The translations under genes and the position numbers were made by a program. 36,069 nt of DNA from Syntrophomonadaceae bacterium (lineage in GTDB: Bacteria; Bacillota; Dethiobacteria; DTU022), in assembly GCA_003554615.1 (NCBI GenBank), contig PWGX01000034.1, forward strand, positions 1 to 36,069, given 5' to 3'. Shown in pieces: positions 1 to 9,378 of the stretch. A model generated the notes under the pieces. The model was not told the origin of the DNA. It ran no database searches and saw only the letters and a program-made list of their open reading frames with translations. Each line of letters begins with the position of its first letter. Position 1 is the first letter of the stretch.

Positions 1-21
1 ATTAGAAGAATTATAGAATAC

Positions 22-50
22 TTGAATGCTTGTCGAAATCTGTTTAAAAA
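22..50 (+). promoter_or_regulatory. Possible sigma-A promoter for the TRAP-TAXI operon
   Basis: TTGAAT at 22-27 and TAAAAA at 45-50 are separated by 17 bases, which suits a housekeeping promoter. It lies about 95 bases upstream of the receptor gene. The match is partial, and the rest of 1-144 shows nothing beyond the GAGGAGG ribosome binding site at 131-137. Confidence 0.3.
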
Positions 51-144
51 AGGAAAATAGCCTTAAGGGGGTGGCAAATGTAAATTAACAATTTAAACAG
101 TACCTGGTTTCACATTAAACAAAAATTAATGAGGAGGTTAAAAA

Positions 145-1170
145 GTGAACACTAGAAAAGCTTTAAGCTTGATGCTGGTTGTCTTTTTTGTGGTCAGTTT
201 GCTGATGGTGGTGGGCTGTGAGCCCGAAGCGGAGCCCGAGGATCCGGATGAAGAAGTTGTAGAACCCGAGCCCGAAGATCCGGAGCGTCCGGTCCGCTGG
301 ACACTGGCATCCGGCTGGGTGGCTGGAGTCTATTATCCTGTTTCCGGAGCAATGTCCCGCATTGCCTATGAAAATATGGATAATATCAGCCTGACTGCCG
401 AGTCCTCAGGTGCATCTGTTGCCAACGCCCGCCTGATCGGGACCAAGGACGCGGAGCTGGCTATTTTGCAAAATGATATTGCCTACTATGCCCAAAACGG
501 TATTCAAATGTTTGAAGGCGAAGGGATTCCGGAAATGAGAGGCTTCTTTACCCTTTACCCCGAGCACGTCCAGATTGTCGCCAGCGCCGATGCGGGGATT
601 GAAAACCCCGGAGACCTGGCCGGTAAATCCGTAGCCGTCGGCCCCCTGGGCAGCGGAACCGAAGCTAATACCGTGCAGATCCTGGAAGCATATGACCTGA
701 CTTTCGACGATCTTGGTACTGTTGAGCGCCTGACCGCCAGTGAAGCGGCCGACTTTTTGCGTGACGATCGTATTGATGCCGCTTTCTTTACCACAGGCCT
801 GGGCGCTGCCGCTATCGAAGAGGTAGCCATTGTAAAAGATGTGGTAATTGTCAGTATTGAAGAAGATAAAATTGACTGGTTGTTGGAAACCTACCCCTAT
901 TACTCTGACGAGGTTATTCCGGCTGAAACTTACAGCGGCGTTCCGGAAGCCCGGACGGTAGCCGTGCTGGCCATGGTGGTAGGCCATGCCGATCTCCCTG
1001 AAGATCTGGCCTATGAGTATACCAGCAACGTTTTCGAAAATATTGATACCATTCACGGCGCTCATGAAAGGGGAACCCTGATTACCCTGGATACCGCTCT
1101 TGACGGGATGCCAATTGAACTGCATCCCGGTGCCGAGCAATACTTCCAGGAGCAGGGGCTCTTAGACTAA
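145..1170 (+). CDS. TAXI-family TRAP transporter solute-binding lipoprotein
   Basis: This is the extracytoplasmic receptor of a TRAP-TAXI (secondary, ion-coupled) uptake system; family substrates are organic acids and similar small molecules, but the ligand here is unknown. The GTG start is supported by GAGGAGG at 131-137. Residues 1-25 form a lipoprotein signal ending in a lipobox-like V-V-G-C, so Cys25 should be lipidated and the protein anchored outside the membrane. Residues 26-49 are an unusually acidic, proline-rich linker of Glu, Asp and Pro. The mature domain has the TAXI pattern of a G-x-Y-Y-P segment near residue 60 and a periplasmic-binding fold with a D-L-A-G-K-S-V-A-V-G-P-x-G-S-G-T stretch near residue 160. 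A TRAP permease follows at once, which fixes the role. Length of 341 is normal. Confidence 0.9.
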   Translation: MNTRKALSLMLVVFFVVSLLMVVGCEPEAEPEDPDEEVVEPEPEDPERPVRWTLASGWVAGVYYPVSGAMSRIAYENMDNISLTAESSGASVANARLIGTKDAELAILQNDIAYYAQNGIQMFEGEGIPEMRGFFTLYPEHVQIVASADAGIENPGDLAGKSVAVGPLGSGTEANTVQILEAYDLTFDDLGTVERLTASEAADFLRDDRIDAAFFTTGLGAAAIEEVAIVKDVVIVSIEEDKIDWLLETYPYYSDEVIPAETYSGVPEARTVAVLAMVVGHADLPEDLAYEYTSNVFENIDTIHGAHERGTLITLDTALDGMPIELHPGAEQYFQEQGLLD

Positions 1171-1249
1171 AACAGTTTACTTGTCGAGGGTGCAGGGCTT
1201 ATAAACCCTGCACCTACTTTAATAATGGCTTCCAGTGAGGTGGGTTTAT

Positions 1250-3283
1250 TTGCAGGCAGACAATAAATTTGGAACCCCTGATCTTCCAGAAGAATTGGAA
1301 AAGTTTACGGAAGAAGGCATAACCAGGCAATTAGCCGGCAAAGCAGGACTCTTTATATTTGTAGTCGGAGCATTATGGGCTCTATTCCATTTTTATACGG
1401 CGGGAGCAGGCCAGCTTACAGCCAGCTTGCAGCGTTCAGCTCACCTGTCAGTAGCCCTGGCTCTTTGTTTTTTGTATTTCCCGTTTAACAAAAAAATAAA
1501 AGAGCAATATCATGAGCTTCCTTTTTACGATATTTTACTGGCCGTGGTCAGCTTTGCTTCAGTTTTTTATGTTTTTATATTTTACGAAGATCTGGCCCAC
1601 CGGGTTGGCCGTCCGATCCTGACAGATCTAATTTTTGGGGCCGCAGCCGTGCTGATGATCCTGGAAACGGCCAGGCGCGCTTTTGGTTTTGTCCTCCCGC
1701 TGGTGACAACAGTTTTTCTCTCCTATACTTACCTGGGCCCTTATCTCCCCGATCTTATTGCTCACCGGGGTTATGGCCTCAGGCGGGTAATTGATCACCT
1801 CTATTTAACAGGCGAGGGCATGTTTGGCATTCCCGTGGGTGTGGCGGCCTCCTTTGTTTTTATTTTTGTCATGTTCGGTTGTTTCTTCCAGGCCTCCGGT
1901 GCCGGAGGCTACCTGGTCCAGCTGGCTAATGCCATGCTGGGCAGGACGAGGGGAGGTCCGGCCAAAGCTGCCGTTGTGGGCAGCGGTTTCATGGGCAGTA
2001 TTGTCGGCAGTTCCGTGGCCAACACGGTGGTAACCGGTTCGATGACCATCCCGATGATGAAAAGGGCCGGTTACAAACCGGAGGTAGCCGGAGGAATTGA
2101 AACCGCAGCTTCCACTAACGGCCAGTTTTTACCTCCAATCATGGGCGCAGCTGCTTTCATCATGGCTGAATTTACCGGTATCCCCTATTACCAGATTATT
2201 ATTCATGCGGCACTGCCCGCGGTAATGAGTTATATAGCGTTGTTGATCATGGTTGACCTGGAAGCGGCAAAGACCGGCATAAAGGCGTTGCCCCGGGAAG
2301 AAATACCCCCTTTTATTTCCACCTTTTTTTCCGGAATCCATTTTTGGATCCCGGTAGCAGTCCTTGTTTATTACCTTTTATTTTTGCGTGTTACTCCCCT
2401 GACCGCGGGTTTCTACGGGATTGTAGCTATGCTTGTGGTGAGCTTTGCTGTTAAATTTCTCCATGCTTTAAAAGCTGTCCGCTCCGGGGTGAGTGAGCTT
2501 TCAGAGACCTTTATTCAGGCCATAAGAGCCATGGGTAAAGAGTTCATTGACGGCTTGGATGCTTCAGCTAAAAGCATGGCCGGAATTGGTGTTGCCTGTG
2601 CCTGCGCGGGTTTAATTGTTGGGGTAATCAGCCTAACCGGCCTGGGCCTGAGAATGACGATCTTTTTCTCGGTCCTTGCCGGAGACAGCCTGTTTATACT
2701 GCTGGTCATCTCTGCTGCAATGTCTATTGTGCTTGGTATGGGCCTTCCCACCACGGCTAAATATGTGATCATGGCTACCCTGGTTGCTCCGGCGGTCCTT
2801 TTCGTTGAGCCGGACCTGCCGGTGGTTGGCATCCACCTTTTTATTCTCTACTATGCCATCCTGGCGGATGATACGCCCCCGGTGGGAGTGGCAGCCTATT
2901 CTGCTGCAGCTGTGGCCCGATCTGAGCCGATCAGGACCGGGATCCAGGGCTTCAAGGTTGACATGGCCGCCTTTTTGCTGCCGTTTATGTTTATCTATAA
3001 TACAGAGTTTTTATTGATTGATACAACCTGGGATAGAGCGGCCTTGATTTCCTTAACTTCTCTTTTTGGCATGTATTGTTTCAGTGCGGTTATTCAGCGC
3101 TGGTTGTTTACAAAGCTCAGGATTTATGAACAGGTTATCTTGCTTGCTATTGCTATATCGATGATCTGGCCGACAGTCCTCACCGATATCATCGGAGTCA
3201 GCGTTTTTGTGGCAATCTATATTCTACAGAGAAGAAGAAAAGCCTTTGAAGAGGCGAGGGGGATTACACCTGCCGAGGTTTGA
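1250..3283 (+). CDS. TRAP transporter permease, DctQM-type fusion (TAXI-linked)
   Basis: This is the membrane component of the TRAP-TAXI importer, with small (DctQ-like) and large (DctM-like) subunits fused in one chain of about 680 residues. Many hydrophobic segments run from about residue 35 to the C-terminus. Family landmarks include the G-S-I-V-G-S-S-V-A-N-T-V segment, the M-G-L-P-T-T-A-K-Y motif and the D-D-T-P-P-V-G motif in the C-terminal third. A GTG at 1235 gives 682 residues, but I prefer TTG at 1250 because GAGGTGGG at 1237-1244 then sits at a good ribosome-binding distance. It is co-directional with the receptor gene upstream and the DUF1850 gene downstream, and probably shares their transcript. 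Confidence 0.9.
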   Translation: MQADNKFGTPDLPEELEKFTEEGITRQLAGKAGLFIFVVGALWALFHFYTAGAGQLTASLQRSAHLSVALALCFLYFPFNKKIKEQYHELPFYDILLAVVSFASVFYVFIFYEDLAHRVGRPILTDLIFGAAAVLMILETARRAFGFVLPLVTTVFLSYTYLGPYLPDLIAHRGYGLRRVIDHLYLTGEGMFGIPVGVAASFVFIFVMFGCFFQASGAGGYLVQLANAMLGRTRGGPAKAAVVGSGFMGSIVGSSVANTVVTGSMTIPMMKRAGYKPEVAGGIETAASTNGQFLPPIMGAAAFIMAEFTGIPYYQIIIHAALPAVMSYIALLIMVDLEAAKTGIKALPREEIPPFISTFFSGIHFWIPVAVLVYYLLFLRVTPLTAGFYGIVAMLVVSFAVKFLHALKAVRSGVSELSETFIQAIRAMGKEFIDGLDASAKSMAGIGVACACAGLIVGVISLTGLGLRMTIFFSVLAGDSLFILLVISAAMSIVLGMGLPTTAKYVIMATLVAPAVLFVEPDLPVVGIHLFILYYAILADDTPPVGVAAYSAAAVARSEPIRTGIQGFKVDMAAFLLPFMFIYNTEFLLIDTTWDRAALISLTSLFGMYCFSAVIQRWLFTKLRIYEQVILLAIAISMIWPTVLTDIIGVSVFVAIYILQRRRKAFEEARGITPAEV

Positions 3284-3313
3284 TGATGGCATATAGCTGG
3301 GCAGGTAACAGGA

Positions 3314-3832
3314 ATGGCTTTTATTAAAAATCAACAAGCACGACCGGGAACAGGCAGAAAATGGGCAACGCTTCTTTTTCTGTTCGTGGGCGTGCTTGTT
3401 ATTATATTACTGTTGTTATCTTATTTTTCCATGACGAAGCAGCAGCTTATCGTTGAAGCCCCCAGAGAGGACCGGGTTATCTACTCCATCCCCATAGAAT
3501 ATGGGGATGTTTTTGAAATGACCTATCTTCATTCTGTCAGTAAGCAGGCTGTGCAGGGAAGTTTCGAGGTAACAGAAACTGGAAAAATCAAACCTCTAAC
3601 CACGAAATTTGACTCTTTTGGCCCGGGCCTCCCTGAACTGGACAGTGCGGTTAATTATGATCTTCAAAATGGAAAGTTTGTTGTTTATCATGAAGAAGAT
3701 CCCAGGGAAGAAATCAGGTTGTTTGTTGCACCGCTAACAGATGACCGGCTTTTACTGGATGGTAAAGAATATCCGCTCACCACTCATTTTGAATCTCCCG
3801 CCCTGCTAAAGATTTATATCTCCCAGGAATAA
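3314..3832 (+). CDS. DUF1850 domain protein, TRAP-TAXI accessory
   Basis: A 172-residue protein with one N-terminal membrane segment (about residues 18-40) and an extracytoplasmic domain. The sequence Y-L-H-S-V-S-K-Q-A-V near residue 75 and a later P-G-L-P segment match the DUF1850 pattern. DUF1850 genes are commonly found next to TAXI-type TRAP permeases, as here, 31 bases after the permease gene. The biochemical role is not established; a part in assembly or regulation of the transporter is inference. The ribosome binding site before ATG 3314 is weak (AGG close to the start), which would suit translational coupling. Confidence 0.75.
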   Translation: MAFIKNQQARPGTGRKWATLLFLFVGVLVIILLLLSYFSMTKQQLIVEAPREDRVIYSIPIEYGDVFEMTYLHSVSKQAVQGSFEVTETGKIKPLTTKFDSFGPGLPELDSAVNYDLQNGKFVVYHEEDPREEIRLFVAPLTDDRLLLDGKEYPLTTHFESPALLKIYISQE

Positions 3833-3995
3833 ATTGGACTAAGCTATATAATCACTTAATTTCATGCTGAAATATTTTAGGCCTGAAAAATGTTTTTGTA
3901 TAAAACACTGCGCAGTTCTCTTTTCCGATCTGTAAAAATATGATAAACTTTATCTATTAAATTTCTTTCCAACCATAAATATTTAAGGAGACAAA

Positions 3996-6413
3996 ATGGC
4001 CGAAAGAGAAAATGTAGTGCCGGTTAATATTTATGATGAGGTCAAGGTATCTTTCCTTGACTATGCCATGAGCGTCATTGTCAGCAGGGCGCTCCCCGAT
4101 GTCCGTGACGGCTTAAAGCCGGTCCACAGGCGGATCCTTTATGCCATGTCGGAAATGGGCTCCACTCACGATAAGCCCTACCGCAAATCGGCCAGGATTG
4201 TTGGGGAAGTGCTGGGTAAATATCACCCCCACGGAGACGTGGCCCTTTATGATGCCCTGGTCAGGTTGGCCCAGGATTTTACCACCCGCTACCCGTTGGT
4301 TGACGGTCATGGTAATTTTGGCTCCCAGGATGGGGATTCTGCGGCGGCCATGCGTTACACGGAAGCCAGGCTTTCCGCCATAGCCGGCGAATTGCTTACG
4401 GACCTGCAAAAAGAAACTGTCGATTTCCGTCCTAACTTTGATGAAAGCTTGGAAGAACCGGTTGTGCTTCCTTCGCGATTCCCGAATTTATTGGCCAACG
4501 GCTCGGCCGGTATTGCGGTGGGCATGGCAACCAATATCCCTCCGCACAACTTAAATGAATTGATCGACGCAATCAGGCACCTGATTGCCTATCCGGAAGC
4601 TTCGGTACGGGATTTGCTGCAGTTCGTCAAGGGCCCGGATTTTCCAACCGGCGGTATTATTGTCGGGCACGAGGGAATTCATTCCGCCTATACGACCGGC
4701 CGCGGAATAATTAAAATCAGGGGACTGGTCCAGGTTGAAAAGAAAGATAAAGGGTGGAATCAGCTTGTGATCAGCGAGCTGCCCTACCAGCAAAACAAAG
4801 CCAGGCTGGTTGAAAGAATAGCTGAGATAGTAAAAGAACGTAAAATGGATGGGATTACCGATCTGCGTGATGAGTCCGACCGTTCCGGCGTCCGGGTTGT
4901 CGTTGAAGTTAAAAAAGATTACGATCCGCAGGTTATAATCAACCAGCTTTATCAGTATACTTCTCTCCAGCAGACATACGGGATCATCATGCTGGCTCTT
5001 GTAGACGGCCAACCCCAGGTTTTGGACTTAAAACAGATGCTGGTTCATTACCTGGAACATCAGAAAGACGTAATCAGGCGCCGGTCTCGTTATGACCTCA
5101 GGCGGGCCGAGGAGAGGCTGCACATAGTGGAAGGGTTATTAACCGCCCTTGATCGCCTTGATGAAGTGATCGCCCTGATCAGGGCCTCCAGGGATGTCGC
5201 CACTGCCCGCCAGGGGCTGATGGACATGCTTAACATCACAGAAAAACAGGCCCAGGCGATCCTGGATATGCGCCTGCAGCGTTTAACCCAGCTCGAGATA
5301 TCCAAGCTGGCGGAAGAAAAGCGGCAGCTGCTTGAAAAAATTGCTTATCTCAGGCGGGTATTGGAAGACGATGCCCTTGTGATGAAGATCATCGGCGATG
5401 AGTTGACTGTAATCCAGCAAAAGCATGGTGATAAAAGAAGGACCCAGATTGTGGCAGATGAGGGGGATGTGGTTTTAACCGACCTGATTTTCCAGGAAGA
5501 CGTGGTTGTTACTTTGACTGATCGCGGCTACATTAAACGCTTGCCTTTAAATACATACCGGAGCCAGCACCGGGGCGGAAGAGGGGTTCTTGGTATGCAG
5601 ACCCGGGAGAATGATCGTGTTGAACAGTGCCACGTGGCCTCAACTCACGATAAGCTGCTCTGTTTTAGCAACCGGGGCAAAGTATACTTGCTCCAGGTCC
5701 ATGAAGTGCCTGAATCTGGCAGGCAATCCCGGGGCACGGCCCTGATCAACCTGCTTCCTCTTGAAGGAAATGAATATATAACCGCTACATTGCCAATCGA
5801 TCAGTTCAGGGACGATCGTTTTCTGCTGATGGTGACAGTTCGTGGCATGATCAAGAAAACTTCACTGGGAGAATACAAGAATACTCGCAAGAGCGGGCTT
5901 ACCGCCCTTAACCTTGCTCCTGAAGATAAATTGATGGCGGTTAAGATGACTGACGGCCAAAAAGAAGTAATTGTCGGTACCAGTGCCGGTTTATTTGTCC
6001 GGTTTTCCGAAACCGAGGTCCGGCCAATGGGCAGGGCTGCAAGGGGCGTAAAAGCGATTACGCTCGGTCCTGAAGATAAAGTAGTCGGTGCGGATCTGGT
6101 TACAGAAGATCATCAGCTGCTGATTGCTTCAGCCAAGGGTTATGGGAAGCGAGTCCTGGTCAGTGAATTCAGCGCTCACAGGCGCGGGGGCAAGGGTATG
6201 ATCGGGATGAAAACAACCCGGCAGAGCGGCCCGCTGGCCGTATTTATTGTATTAACCGGAAACGAAGAAGAATTTATGATTGTCACCGCCCGGGGTGTTA
6301 TAATCCGGCAGAAACTGGAAGAAGTTTCCCTGTTGGGCCGTTATGCAAGGGGAGTTACCCTGATCAGGCTGGATAAGGATGATAGGCTCGTAAATCTGAT
6401 TAGCCTTGACTGA
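3996..6413 (+). CDS. gyrA: DNA gyrase subunit A
   Basis: This is the DNA-breaking subunit of a type IIA topoisomerase, which with GyrB introduces negative supercoils. The N-terminal domain carries the [17 protein letters not shown] segment (residues 30-46) and the catalytic tyrosine Tyr121 in A-A-A-M-R-Y-T-E. The C-terminal domain has blade repeats and a GyrA-box-like Q-H-R-G-G-R-G at residues 524-530, one residue off the usual Q-R-R-G-G-K-G, which favours gyrase over topoisomerase IV ParC. Length of 805 is normal. The start is supported by AAGGAG just upstream. No gyrB is in the window. The drug-contact position equal to E. coli Ser83 is Val82, while the Asp87 equivalent (Asp86) is kept. A ParC-type paralogue remains a minor alternative. 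Confidence 0.93.
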   Translation: MAERENVVPVNIYDEVKVSFLDYAMSVIVSRALPDVRDGLKPVHRRILYAMSEMGSTHDKPYRKSARIVGEVLGKYHPHGDVALYDALVRLAQDFTTRYPLVDGHGNFGSQDGDSAAAMRYTEARLSAIAGELLTDLQKETVDFRPNFDESLEEPVVLPSRFPNLLANGSAGIAVGMATNIPPHNLNELIDAIRHLIAYPEASVRDLLQFVKGPDFPTGGIIVGHEGIHSAYTTGRGIIKIRGLVQVEKKDKGWNQLVISELPYQQNKARLVERIAEIVKERKMDGITDLRDESDRSGVRVVVEVKKDYDPQVIINQLYQYTSLQQTYGIIMLALVDGQPQVLDLKQMLVHYLEHQKDVIRRRSRYDLRRAEERLHIVEGLLTALDRLDEVIALIRASRDVATARQGLMDMLNITEKQAQAILDMRLQRLTQLEISKLAEEKRQLLEKIAYLRRVLEDDALVMKIIGDELTVIQQKHGDKRRTQIVADEGDVVLTDLIFQEDVVVTLTDRGYIKRLPLNTYRSQHRGGRGVLGMQTRENDRVEQCHVASTHDKLLCFSNRGKVYLLQVHEVPESGRQSRGTALINLLPLEGNEYITATLPIDQFRDDRFLLMVTVRGMIKKTSLGEYKNTRKSGLTALNLAPEDKLMAVKMTDGQKEVIVGTSAGLFVRFSETEVRPMGRAARGVKAITLGPEDKVVGADLVTEDHQLLIASAKGYGKRVLVSEFSAHRRGGKGMIGMKTTRQSGPLAVFIVLTGNEEEFMIVTARGVIIRQKLEEVSLLGRYARGVTLIRLDKDDRLVNLISLD

Positions 6414-6442
6414 TTAGACTATATAGGAAGGATGTTTGGGCT

Positions 6443-7945
6443 TTGATTGAATCGAGGAAAATGAAAATTACTGATACTTCACTGCGGGATGCGCATCAGT
6501 CATTGCTGGCTACAAGGATGCGCATGGTGGAAATGGAGCCTGTCCTTGAGTTGATGGACCAGGTCGGATATTATTCGCTGGAAGTTTGGGGAGGGGCCAC
6601 TTTTGATTCTTGCATGCGCTACCTGGACGAAGATCCCTGGGAGCGTCTCCGGCAGCTGCGGAAAGGTTTGAAAAATACCAGGCTCCAGATGCTTTTGCGC
6701 GGCCAGAATATAGTCGGTTATCGCCATTACCCGGATGATGTTTTGGAGGAATTTATAAAAAAGGCAGTGGCCAATGGCATTGATATTATCAGGATCTTTG
6801 ATGCATTAAATGACCTGCGCAACATGGAAAAGTCTATTCAGGTAACCAAGCAGGAAGGTGCCCACGCCCAGGGCACAATCAGTTATACAATAAGCCCTTT
6901 GCACGATAATGATTACTTTGTGCAGCTTGGGCTGGACCTCAAAGAGCTGGGCTCAGACTCAATATGTATTAAGGATATGGCCGGGCTGATATCCCCCTTT
7001 AATTCCTATGAACTGGTTAAACGCCTTAAAGAGGAAGTCGGGCTGCCGGTGCAGCTGCACTGCCACTATACCAGCGGCATGGCGTCAATGGCCTATCTGA
7101 AGGCTGTGGAAGCAGGGGTGGATGTTATTGATACTGCAACCGCTCCTTTATCGATGGGGACAAGCCAACCGGCAACCGATACAATAGTTGCAGCTTTACA
7201 GAACAGTCCTTACGACACCGGTTTGGATTTGGAGCTTTTAACCAGGGTAAGCAACCATTTTGACGAAATAAGCTGTAATTATGAAATTCCCAGGAACGTA
7301 ATGGGTGTAGACACAAACGTATTAATTTACCAGATTCCCGGAGGGATGATTTCAAACCTTTCTTCACAGCTTGCGGAACAAAATGCTACCCATCTACTCA
7401 AGGATGTCCTGGAGGAAGTGCCAAAAGTGAGGGCCGATCTTGGCTATCATCCCCTGGTTACTCCGAGCAGCCAGATTGTTGGAACCCAGGCGGTGATTAA
7501 TGTGCTGACCGGGGAGCGTTACAAAATGGTACTCACCGAAGTAAAAAATTATATCCGCGGCCTGTACGGAAAACCCCCTGGCGAAACCAGCAAGGAGCTG
7601 CAAAAAATCGTTCTTAAAGAAGATAAACCCATTACCGGGCGCCCTGCTGATTTGCTGGAGCCCCAGCTGGAAAAAGCAAAAAAAGAGATCTCTGAGTACA
7701 TTGAACAGGAAGAAGACGTCCTTTCATATATAATATTCCCTAATGTTGCTCTTGATTTCTTTAAAAGGCGTAAAGGTGAACTGCCCCCGCTGGATTTGAA
7801 CAACAGCTGCAGCAATTTAAAGACTGCCGGTAAAGAAACGGGTGGAAAAAATACAAATAATGACCCCCAGCTTGATCAGATTTACAAGGTTGATGATAAC
7901 CTCTTCTGGAGTGACGGCGTTAATGTTGTTTATCCGGTAGCTTAG
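6443..7945 (+). CDS. Carboxyltransferase subunit (oxaloacetate decarboxylase alpha / pyruvate carboxylase B type) without biotin domain
   Basis: A TIM-barrel carboxyltransferase that moves a carboxyl group between biotin and pyruvate/oxaloacetate. Signature segments are I-T-D-T-S-L-R-D-A-H-Q-S-L near the start, E-V-W-G-G-A-T-F-D, C-I-K-D-M-A-G-L and the metal-binding L-H-C-H-Y-T-S-G-M. At 500 residues it ends with an acidic, Asn-rich tail and has no E-A-M-K-M biotinyl-lysine motif, so it needs a separate biotin carrier protein, as in the 5S subunit of transcarboxylase or split pyruvate carboxylases. The start is uncertain: TTG 6443 follows AGGAAGG by about 12 bases, while ATG 6461 would begin M-K-I-T-D-T, close to family N-termini. 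It lies 29 bases after gyrA. I leave the symbol blank because oadA and pycB cannot be separated here. Confidence 0.85.
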   Translation: MIESRKMKITDTSLRDAHQSLLATRMRMVEMEPVLELMDQVGYYSLEVWGGATFDSCMRYLDEDPWERLRQLRKGLKNTRLQMLLRGQNIVGYRHYPDDVLEEFIKKAVANGIDIIRIFDALNDLRNMEKSIQVTKQEGAHAQGTISYTISPLHDNDYFVQLGLDLKELGSDSICIKDMAGLISPFNSYELVKRLKEEVGLPVQLHCHYTSGMASMAYLKAVEAGVDVIDTATAPLSMGTSQPATDTIVAALQNSPYDTGLDLELLTRVSNHFDEISCNYEIPRNVMGVDTNVLIYQIPGGMISNLSSQLAEQNATHLLKDVLEEVPKVRADLGYHPLVTPSSQIVGTQAVINVLTGERYKMVLTEVKNYIRGLYGKPPGETSKELQKIVLKEDKPITGRPADLLEPQLEKAKKEISEYIEQEEDVLSYIIFPNVALDFFKRRKGELPPLDLNNSCSNLKTAGKETGGKNTNNDPQLDQIYKVDDNLFWSDGVNVVYPVA

Positions 7946-8037
7946 ATTTTATGAAAATAATAACCAGTGCTTCTAATCTGAGGTTAGGTGTTTCTAAAGG
8001 CCCGTAAATAAGAAAATCAAATTTAAGCCAGATCTTG

Positions 8038-8066
8038 TTGACACCCCGCTTACAGAGATCTATAAT
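8038..8066 (+). promoter_or_regulatory. Consensus sigma-A promoter of the ilv-leu operon
   Basis: TTGACA at 8038-8043 and TATAAT at 8061-8066 are exact consensus hexamers with the ideal 17-base spacer. Transcription should start near 8073, about 20 bases before the T-box stem I. Such a strong promoter fits control by attenuation downstream rather than at initiation. Confidence 0.88.
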
Positions 8067-8090
8067 ATTAAGCAATCTTTTACTTTAAAA

Positions 8091-8335
8091 GCTGTGAAGG
8101 ACAGGAGTAGGCACTATTCTTTTTCAGAGAGCCGGTGCTGCTGGAAACCGGTAAAGAGTATTGCTGAACGTCGGTCCGGAGCCGCCCGGCTGAACATCTA
8201 GTAGGCCGGACCGGGTTGATACCGTTACCACCATCGTAGAGGAAGGCACCTTTAACCTTTTTTAAAGGTCAGGTATAAAAAGGGTGGTACCGCGGAGGCA
8301 GTCCCTTCGCCCCTTTGGGCGGAGGGTTTTTTATA
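8091..8335 (+). promoter_or_regulatory. T-box leader, probably valine-responsive, upstream of ilvE
   Basis: A tRNA-sensing riboswitch. Stem I begins with the kink-turn region GTGAAGGACAGGAGTAG (8094-8110). GGAC at 8099-8102 pairs with GTCC at 8174-8177 below the specifier loop, whose 3' side reads U-GAAC-GUC-G; I read the specifier as GUC (valine) at 8170-8172. A stem III-like hairpin lies near 8248-8270, and the T-box core AGGGTGGTACCGCGG is at 8281-8295. The UGGU in the core would pair with an ACCA tRNA end, which suits a tRNA with discriminator A such as tRNA-Val. Uncharged tRNA binding should favour the antiterminator over the terminator at 8302-8332 and turn on the operon. Confidence 0.93.
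8302..8335 (+). terminator. T-box intrinsic terminator
   Basis: A GC-rich hairpin with arms CCCTTCGCCC (8303-8312) and GGGCGGAGGG (8317-8326) around a CTTT-type loop is followed by TTTTTT. It is the regulated terminator of the T-box leader. The upstream strand lies just after the T-box core and competes with antiterminator folding. Confidence 0.9.
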
Positions 8336-8370
8336 TTCATAAACATACTTAATAACAAGGGGTAATGAAT

Positions 8371-9246
8371 ATGAACCGTATTATTTTTATGAACGGTCAA
8401 ATGGTGTCGGAAGAAAAGGCGGTAGTATCTGTTTTTGATCACGGTTTTCTTTACGGGGATGGTGTTTTTGAAGGGATCAGGGCTTATAGCGGTCGAATTT
8501 TTAAACTGGAAGAACATATCCAGAGGCTGTTTGAATCCGCCCACTCAATCATGCTGCCCATACCTTATGATCACCACCAGATAATCAGGGCGGTTGTAGA
8601 CACGGTTAATGCAAACAATTTGAAAGATGCTTATATCCGGGTGGTAATATCCCGCGGGGCTGGTGACCTGGGGTTGGATCCGCAAAAATGTAAAAGTTCC
8701 CAGGTTGTAATCATTGCTGATAAAATTAAGCTCTTTCCGGAAGAGTTGTACGAGGAAGGTTTAAGCGTTGTGACTGTAGCTACCCGCCGCAACAACGCCG
8801 ATGCCCTTGATCCAAAAATCAAATCTTTGAACTATCTCAACAATGTTTTAGTTAAAATTGAAGCCAACCGGGCGGGGGTGTTGGAAGCGGTTATGATGAC
8901 CGCTCAGGGCTATATATGTGAAGGGTCCGGCGACAACATTTTTATTTACCGCAAGGGGAAACTATTAACGCCACCGCCTTACCTGGGTATCCTGGAAGGA
9001 ATTACCAGAGATGTGATCATCCAGCTGGCTCGCCAGGAGGGGATCCAGGTTGTGGAGGAACCTTTTACCCGCCATGATCTTTATGTGGCAGATGAGTGTT
9101 TCCTGACCGGAACGGCGGCGGAAGTTATCCCGGTTACCGAAGCGGACAGTAGAAGCATCGGCAGTGGAAAGCCGGGCCATATTACCCGCCGCCTGATGGA
9201 AGAATTCCGGGCTATGACTTTGAAAGAAGGGGTTCCCCTCAGCTAG
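8371..9246 (+). CDS. ilvE: Branched-chain amino acid aminotransferase
   Basis: A PLP enzyme of fold type IV that makes valine, isoleucine and leucine from their 2-oxo acids using glutamate. Family marks are F-D-H-G-F-L-Y-G-D-G-V-F-E-G near residue 23, R-G-x-G-D-L-G-L-D-P, the PLP lysine Lys151 in P-K-I-K-S-L-N-Y-L-N-N, and C-E-G-S-G-D-N-I-F. I chose ATG 8371 (291 residues) over ATG 8365 because AAGGGG at 8357-8362 is then 8 bases away. It is the first gene after the T-box leader and must be controlled by it. A D-amino-acid transaminase-like activity cannot be excluded from sequence alone, but the operon argues for IlvE. Confidence 0.92.
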   Translation: MNRIIFMNGQMVSEEKAVVSVFDHGFLYGDGVFEGIRAYSGRIFKLEEHIQRLFESAHSIMLPIPYDHHQIIRAVVDTVNANNLKDAYIRVVISRGAGDLGLDPQKCKSSQVVIIADKIKLFPEELYEEGLSVVTVATRRNNADALDPKIKSLNYLNNVLVKIEANRAGVLEAVMMTAQGYICEGSGDNIFIYRKGKLLTPPPYLGILEGITRDVIIQLARQEGIQVVEEPFTRHDLYVADECFLTGTAAEVIPVTEADSRSIGSGKPGHITRRLMEEFRAMTLKEGVPLS

Positions 9247-9378
9247 CTTGCCCGGAACGAAAAGCCGGGCCTAAAGACGGTCGTAAAAAACGTTTAATCG
9301 TCTTGTAAACATATAGGCGCCATATAAAATCGTTGTTATTTTTCTGTCTTGCAACCTTTGACCGACAGGAGGAAAATT

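Noticed and set aside
406-1140. Long antisense open frame over the TAXI receptor gene
   Set aside because: It is a shadow of a clear family gene on the plus strand; no ribosome binding site and no recognisable domain.
9249-9270. GC-rich hairpin between ilvE and ilvD as a terminator
   Set aside because: No T tract follows it, and the genes appear to share the T-box promoter.
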